Shown here: piece by piece, positions 60,385 to 64,000 of the stretch
Numbering within the stretch: position 1 is the stretch's first letter
Layout of the letters: each line of letters starts with the position of its first letter
Program-made: the position numbers and the translations under genes
Origin: Propionispora hippei DSM 15287
GTDB lineage: Bacteria > Bacillota > Negativicutes > Propionisporales > Propionisporaceae
Direction of reading: 5' to 3'
Length of the DNA: 64,000 bases
NCBI RefSeq assembly: GCF_900141835.1
Contig: NZ_FQZD01000010.1
Location: 86,252 to 150,251, forward strand
The notes under the pieces: model-generated
The model's input: the letters and a program-made list of their open reading frames with translations, nothing else
What the model was told of the DNA's origin: nothing
Databases searched by the model: none

Positions 60385-61071
60385 ATGCTTGAAATCATAG
60401 CGACAACAGTTGAGGACGCCAAACGGATAGAGTCCGCCGGTGCCGGACGGATCGAGCTCATTCGGGATTTGTCCCAAGGGGGACTTACCCCGGAGCATGG
60501 ATTGATAAAGGAAGTAGTGGAGAACGTCAAAATCCCGGTCAATGTAATGATTCGACCCCACGCTAATTCATTCGTCTATACAAGCGCCGAGTTGAAGGCA
60601 ATGCAGGAAGATATTTTAAAGGCCAGACAACTAAAAGCAAACGGTGTGGTTTTTGGGGTTTTGGATGAAACTAATGCGATTTGCGAAAAGTCTTTGGTTA
60701 AGCTGCTGGAGGCTTGTGACGGGCTGGCCGTAACATTTCACCGGGCTATTGATGAAATCGCTGATCCGGTTAAAGGGATAAAAGTGCTGGCTAAATACCC
60801 GCAAATCACAACGGTACTAACTTCCGGCGGCCAGGGAAATATTCTGGACAATTTGGCAACAATAAAAGATATGATGGAGCACGCGGGGCAGATTCAAGTC
60901 TTGGTGGGCGGCGGGCTAACCTTTGAAAACATCGAGCGGATTGTGGCTGAAACCGGAGCGCCGGAATTTCATTTTGGAACGGCGATTCGTGATAACAGTG
61001 CCGCTTTTGGGGAAATTAATGAAAAGAAACTAACGGCTCTTGTTAAGCTTATGAATCGGATAGGAAGCTGA
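60385..61071 (+). CDS. cutC: CutC-family TIM-barrel protein
   Basis: 228 residues; named for copper homeostasis in E. coli, though a direct copper role is disputed. Motifs: GAGRIELIRDLSQGGLTPE, VMIRPHANSFVY, TFHRAIDE, VLTSGGQGN, GGGLTFENIERI. Likely co-transcribed with the phosphoesterase 32 bp downstream. Confidence 0.92.
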   Translation: MLEIIATTVEDAKRIESAGAGRIELIRDLSQGGLTPEHGLIKEVVENVKIPVNVMIRPHANSFVYTSAELKAMQEDILKARQLKANGVVFGVLDETNAICEKSLVKLLEACDGLAVTFHRAIDEIADPVKGIKVLAKYPQITTVLTSGGQGNILDNLATIKDMMEHAGQIQVLVGGGLTFENIERIVAETGAPEFHFGTAIRDNSAAFGEINEKKLTALVKLMNRIGS

Positions 61072-61103
61072 AGCAGGATTAATCGTAAGGCTAAGGTGAT
61101 TCT

Positions 61104-61784
61104 ATGATATTCATTACCGGTGATACCCACGGCGGTATTGACATTAAAAAATTTGCATCCGGCAACTTTCCGGAAGGAAGGAACCTTACGAAAGATGATT
61201 ATGTGATCATCTGCGGCGATTTTGGCTGTATATGGGACGGCAGCCGGGAACAGGCCTGGCTGCTCAACTGGTACAAAGATAAACCGTGGACTACCCTGTT
61301 TGTCGATGGTAACCACGAAAACTTTGATATGCTGTATGATTTCCCCGTGGAAGCTTGGAAGGGCGGCAAAGTGCATAGAATTAACAGGTCGGTGCTCCAT
61401 CTGATGCGTGGACAGATATTCAGCCTGGCTGGGTTAAAGTTCTTTACCTTCGGCGGAGCCATGTCTACCGATAAGATATTCCGGCGGGAGCATGTTAGCT
61501 GGTGGTCGCAGGAGATACCAAGCCTTGAAGAAGAAGAGGAAGCGACGCTTAACCTTGCCAAGCATAATTTTGCCATAGATTACATAGTTACGCATACGGC
61601 TCCCACAAACATAGTCGAATATTTAAACCGCTTCGACAGGCTGCGCGATCCGACAAGCGGAATGCTTGATAAATTCGTTTCTATACTACAGTTCAAGCAT
61701 TGGTATTTTGGTCATTTTCATACGAGTCAACGAATCAATGAGCAATTCACCTGTCTTTATAACGAAATAATCAGGTTAGTATAG
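61104..61784 (+). CDS. Metallophosphoesterase
   Basis: 226-residue calcineurin-like phosphatase. Metal-binding motifs: GDTHGG, CGDFG, GNHENFD, THTAPTN and GHFHTS. Substrate unknown. ATG 61104 follows AGGTGA. Confidence 0.9.
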   Translation: MIFITGDTHGGIDIKKFASGNFPEGRNLTKDDYVIICGDFGCIWDGSREQAWLLNWYKDKPWTTLFVDGNHENFDMLYDFPVEAWKGGKVHRINRSVLHLMRGQIFSLAGLKFFTFGGAMSTDKIFRREHVSWWSQEIPSLEEEEEATLNLAKHNFAIDYIVTHTAPTNIVEYLNRFDRLRDPTSGMLDKFVSILQFKHWYFGHFHTSQRINEQFTCLYNEIIRLV

Positions 61785-61818
61785 CCGGTACTTATACGTA
61801 AGTGTCGGTTTTTTTTTG
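61783..61818 (+). terminator. Terminator after the phosphoesterase gene
   Basis: AGCCGGTACTTA-TACG-TAAGTGTCGGTT plus eight T. Confidence 0.85.
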
Positions 61819-62024
61819 GATAAGCGGGGCTGGTATCCTGCCCTCGTGGTTTTTAGACCAGGAGCTACCGGCTAAAAATCACCATTTTGTATGATATTGC
61901 GCATTTGATCAAGGAAGTGGTTTGCTGAGATAACACGAGGTTTGATAAAGCCGGTAGCAATGGCATAATTTTCTATCCGCCTTAATAAACTGTACCGTAC
62001 CGATATGCGGAAGGAGAAATATTG

Positions 62025-62543
62025 ATGTACGATATCAACGAATGTCATTACAAGGCGAACGCGCCGTATCCACCAGTGCGAGTGGATGAGCCAAATCTTG
62101 CCTATGCCGACGAGATGCTAAGTAATATGGGTGCCGTTGTTTCCGAAATGAGTGACGTGACCCGATATTTCTACATTTCCGTGGTAACAGAGCCGGAGTT
62201 TCGCTCCATTTCGGTATGCTTCCACCATATCAGCATCGTTGAAATGCATCACCTCAATATATTCGCGGAGCTTGCGCTGCAGCTTGGGACGGACCCGCGG
62301 CTCTGGTGCGGGAGGACCCGCAAGCGTTGGTGGTCGCCCTCGTTTATCGGTTACCCGCGTGATGTATGTGCTTTGATAACCGAATCAATCGAAGCGGAAA
62401 AAGCGGCCATCCGCAAGTATTCCCGGCAGGCGGATACCATCTGCGATGGGAACATTGTGGCGATCTTAAACCGCATCATACTTGACGAGAAACGCCATCT
62501 CCAGATTTTTAGAGAGATGTGTGAGCAGCTTCAGTGCTTTTAA
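62025..62543 (+). CDS. Ferritin-like four-helix protein
   Basis: 172 residues with a rubrerythrin/ferritin-type spacing of acids and histidines: SVVTEPEFR, VEMHHLNIFAELALQLG, ITESIEAEKAAIRKYSRQA, ILDEKRHLQIFREMCEQL. It probably binds a di-iron or di-manganese centre. No rubredoxin domain. ATG 62025 follows AAGGAGA. Confidence 0.8.
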   Translation: MYDINECHYKANAPYPPVRVDEPNLAYADEMLSNMGAVVSEMSDVTRYFYISVVTEPEFRSISVCFHHISIVEMHHLNIFAELALQLGTDPRLWCGRTRKRWWSPSFIGYPRDVCALITESIEAEKAAIRKYSRQADTICDGNIVAILNRIILDEKRHLQIFREMCEQLQCF

Positions 62544-62547
62544 AACA

Positions 62548-62590
62548 AATCTCAGTTTATCCCTGCCAATCGGGGCCTGAGATTTTTATA
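62548..62590 (+). terminator. Terminator after the ferritin-like gene
   Basis: AAATCTCAG pairs with CTGAGATTT, followed by TTATAA. Confidence 0.75.
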
Positions 62591-62604
62591 AATAGAAAGT
62601 CGTG

Positions 62605-62655
62605 CAAACCGCTTATGTCTGCTTTTATGACAGACATGGCGGTTTTTGCTTTTTG
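62605..62655 (+). terminator. Second terminator-like hairpin
   Basis: AAACCGC and TGTCTG pair with CAGACA and GCGGTTT, ending in TTTGCTTTTTG. It follows the first terminator by about 15 bases. 62656-62859 shows nothing further. Confidence 0.65.
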
Positions 62656-62859
62656 CAGGCGGTTTTCTTGTCTTTACCGCAGGGGCCTGTTGAGAGTATG
62701 GATTGGTAATTTCTTAACCTGCCATAGTCACTTCCGTGAGCGAATTTTGGCAGGATACTTGCAAGAAAACAAGAATATACCACTTAGTATATAGCTCAAT
62801 CGTTGCGATATTTTCTATTATGAGGTTAATATGAGGTTAAAAAAGGGAGGACTGGGTGG

Positions 62860-63495
62860 ATGGAAATGCTGAGAGGACAGGTGGACCATATTGTTTATGC
62901 TACTCCTGACCTGAATATTGCTATTGAACAACTGGAAGAATTACTGGGTATTACAGCCACTCCCGGGGGGCGGCATCCCGGTTGGGGAACTCATAATGCC
63001 CTTATTTCTTTGGGACCGGACAGCTACCTGGAAATTATCGGCCCTGATCCGGACAGTCCTAAACCGGAGCAGCCGCGGCCCTTTCAAATCGACAGTCTGT
63101 CAGCAGCGCGGCTGGTCACCTGGGTAGCTAAAGGCAGCGGGCTGACAGATTTGGTGAACCGGGCAAAACAGCAGGGGATTCTTCTGGGCGAGGTTATGGC
63201 GATGAGCCGGCACACTCCTGACGGCGAGCTGCTTTCCTGGCATTTGACCAATCCCATGACGATAGTTGCCGAGGGCCTCATCCCCACCTTTATTGACTGG
63301 GGCATTACAAGACATCCCGCGCTTGCCGCCGCCCAAGGTGCCTGTTTGGTGAACTTGCGGGCTGAGCATCCGGACGCGGCGAAGGTGGCTAATAGTCTGG
63401 ACGCTCTTGGCCTGGGGCTTCCGGTTGTAGCTGGCACGCAGCCAGGACTCATTGCGACCATCGATTGTCCGAAAGGGCGAGTGGAGCTGCGCTAA
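62860..63495 (+). CDS. Glyoxalase-like (VOC) domain protein
   Basis: 211 residues of the Glyoxalase_3 group: VDHIVYATPDLNIAIEQLEE, GRHPGWGTHNALISLG, YLEIIGPDP, and a second half with LTNPMTIVAEGLIPTFIDWG. Possible metal ligands are the His in VDHIVY and the Glu in LEIIGP. Function unknown. ATG 62860 with AAAGGGAGG nine bases before. Confidence 0.87.
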   Translation: MEMLRGQVDHIVYATPDLNIAIEQLEELLGITATPGGRHPGWGTHNALISLGPDSYLEIIGPDPDSPKPEQPRPFQIDSLSAARLVTWVAKGSGLTDLVNRAKQQGILLGEVMAMSRHTPDGELLSWHLTNPMTIVAEGLIPTFIDWGITRHPALAAAQGACLVNLRAEHPDAAKVANSLDALGLGLPVVAGTQPGLIATIDCPKGRVELR

Positions 63496-63535
63496 ACAAC
63501 TGTTCTGTGAATGTAGGACTAAAACGCTGTAAATG

Positions 63536-63544
63536 TGATATAAT
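63536..63544 (+). promoter_or_regulatory. Extended -10 promoter of the guanidine riboswitch
   Basis: TGA-TATAAT, an extended -10, about 40 bases before the aptamer. Confidence 0.55.
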
Positions 63545-63584
63545 ATAGCTATAATTTCTTTGGGAAAAAGAATAATAAAAAGCT

Positions 63585-63675
63585 TTCTAGGGTTCCGTGA
63601 CGCAAGGTCAGTCTGGTCCGAGAGAAAGCGCACAGCAAGCTGTGTACACGGAAGGATAAAAGCCTGGGAGTACTT
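63585..63675 (+). promoter_or_regulatory. ykkC-type riboswitch (guanidine-I class)
   Basis: Aptamer with the conserved blocks in order: CTAGGGTTCCG, CTGGTCCGAGAGAAA, ACACGG, GGATAAAAGCCTGGGAG. These match the B. subtilis ykkC leader closely. The usual gene behind this class is a small multidrug-resistance-type guanidinium exporter or urea/guanidine degradation gene; here the next ORF is a transposase. The ppGpp/PRPP subclasses share this scaffold, so the ligand is provisional. Confidence 0.9.
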
Positions 63676-63709
63676 GAACCGGAGCAGGAAAAACGGACAT
63701 TGAAAGAAA

Positions 63710-63749
63710 AAGCCTCCAGTCGTAGGATAGAATTACGACTGGAGGTTTT
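63710..63749 (+). promoter_or_regulatory. Hairpin hiding the transposase ribosome-binding site
   Basis: AGCCTCCAGTCGTA pairs with TACGACTGGAGG (12-bp perfect core), followed by TTTTG. The GGAGG of the next gene lies in the 3' arm. It may be the riboswitch terminator or the IS's own block against read-through translation. Confidence 0.75.
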
Positions 63750-63752
63750 GTC

Positions 63753-64000
63753 ATGTCAGGGAAAAAAGGGATGTCACGGTATGGCCAGGAGATGAAAGAG
63801 ATAGTAGTCCAGGGGTATCGTAGAGGGATTAGCATACGCGAATTAAGCAGACAATATGGAATCAGTCGGTATGCCATCCAGAGCTGGTGCGGTCTGCGCA
63901 AGGAGGTAGAACTTCGCCATGCGGCGCCGCTGCCCAAGGGACGACCTACAGAAAAGTCGAAAACGCAGGAACAAACCATAAAACGTCTACAAATGGAAAA
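63753..64000 (+). CDS. IS3-type transposase OrfA, 5' part (runs off window)
   Basis: 82 codons visible. The N-terminal HTH of IS3/IS150-type OrfA: MSRYGQEMKEIVVQGYRRG, ISIRELSRQYGISRYAIQSW, followed by a charged coiled-coil start (QEQTIKRLQMEK). ATG 63753 with GGAGG seven bases before. The insertion sequence continues beyond the right edge; its left end is not defined. Confidence 0.8.
   Translation, partial: MSGKKGMSRYGQEMKEIVVQGYRRGISIRELSRQYGISRYAIQSWCGLRKEVELRHAAPLPKGRPTEKSKTQEQTIKRLQME

Noticed and set aside
63608..63979. Minus-strand ORF over the riboswitch and transposase start
   Set aside because: Overlaps the conserved aptamer and the IS3-type HTH coding region; no motif of its own.

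Overview
The window reads as the chromosome of an anaerobic, low-redundancy Firmicute, most likely a Negativicute of the Sporomusa/Pelosinus kind. The reasons are the glycolytic order cggR-gap-pgk-tpiA-gpmI-eno followed by secG, a carboxylesterase, rnr, smpB and ssrA; a SCIFF-peptide radical SAM maturase; T-box and CggR/GlpP style regulation; and the anaerobic GlpABC glycerol-3-phosphate dehydrogenase. The genus is inference.

Layout. 1-3.0 kb: 3' end of a SCIFF maturase and rpoN. 3.3-6.6 kb: TetR-controlled efflux operon (TetR, HlyD/EmrA-like, DHA2 permease). 6.7-10.9 kb: a Fur-box promoter in front of a membrane CheA-like kinase with a C-terminal CheX-like domain, a receiver-STAS-like partner, and an MgtC protein. 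10.95-16.5 kb: T-box-controlled branched-chain amino acid genes in the order ilvN-ilvC-leuA-ilvB. 16.9-19.0 kb (minus strand): dhaKLM. 19.4-27.9 kb: glycerol regulon glpP, glpF, glpK, glpABC, with leader terminators that fit GlpP antitermination. 28.1-35.9 kb: cggR and the lower-glycolysis genes, then secG. 36.3-39.8 kb: esterase, thioesterase, rnr. 39.9-43.6 kb: fructose PTS operon. 43.8-46.5 kb: DinB-like protein, aldo/keto reductase, a second lone fructose-type EIIA. 46.5-47.5 kb: smpB and tmRNA. From 47.5 kb the window becomes AT-richer and patchy (IS200 remnant, hydrolase/TetR pair, GNAT, two-component system, two flavodoxin-type reductases, small ORFs, RRM protein, MFS exporter, gdhA, cutC, phosphoesterase, ferritin-like and VOC proteins). 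It ends in a guanidine-I (ykkC) type riboswitch followed directly by the start of an IS3-type transposase.

How it fits together: GlpF imports glycerol, GlpK phosphorylates it and GlpABC oxidises it to dihydroxyacetone phosphate; DhaKLM phosphorylates dihydroxyacetone to the same product, and TpiA and the lower glycolytic genes carry it to phosphoenolpyruvate. FruK/PTS feeds the same trunk, and PEP drives both PTS and Dha phosphorylation.

Two families of short non-coding elements with terminal inverted repeats (four copies of one, two of the other) sit between operons. Gene-free stretches in which I see nothing beyond the listed sites: 3028-3256, 20215-20400, 45717-45800, 48121-48235, 51030-51210, 55000-55220, 58621-58905, 62656-62859. 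No tRNA, rRNA or CRISPR array was found.
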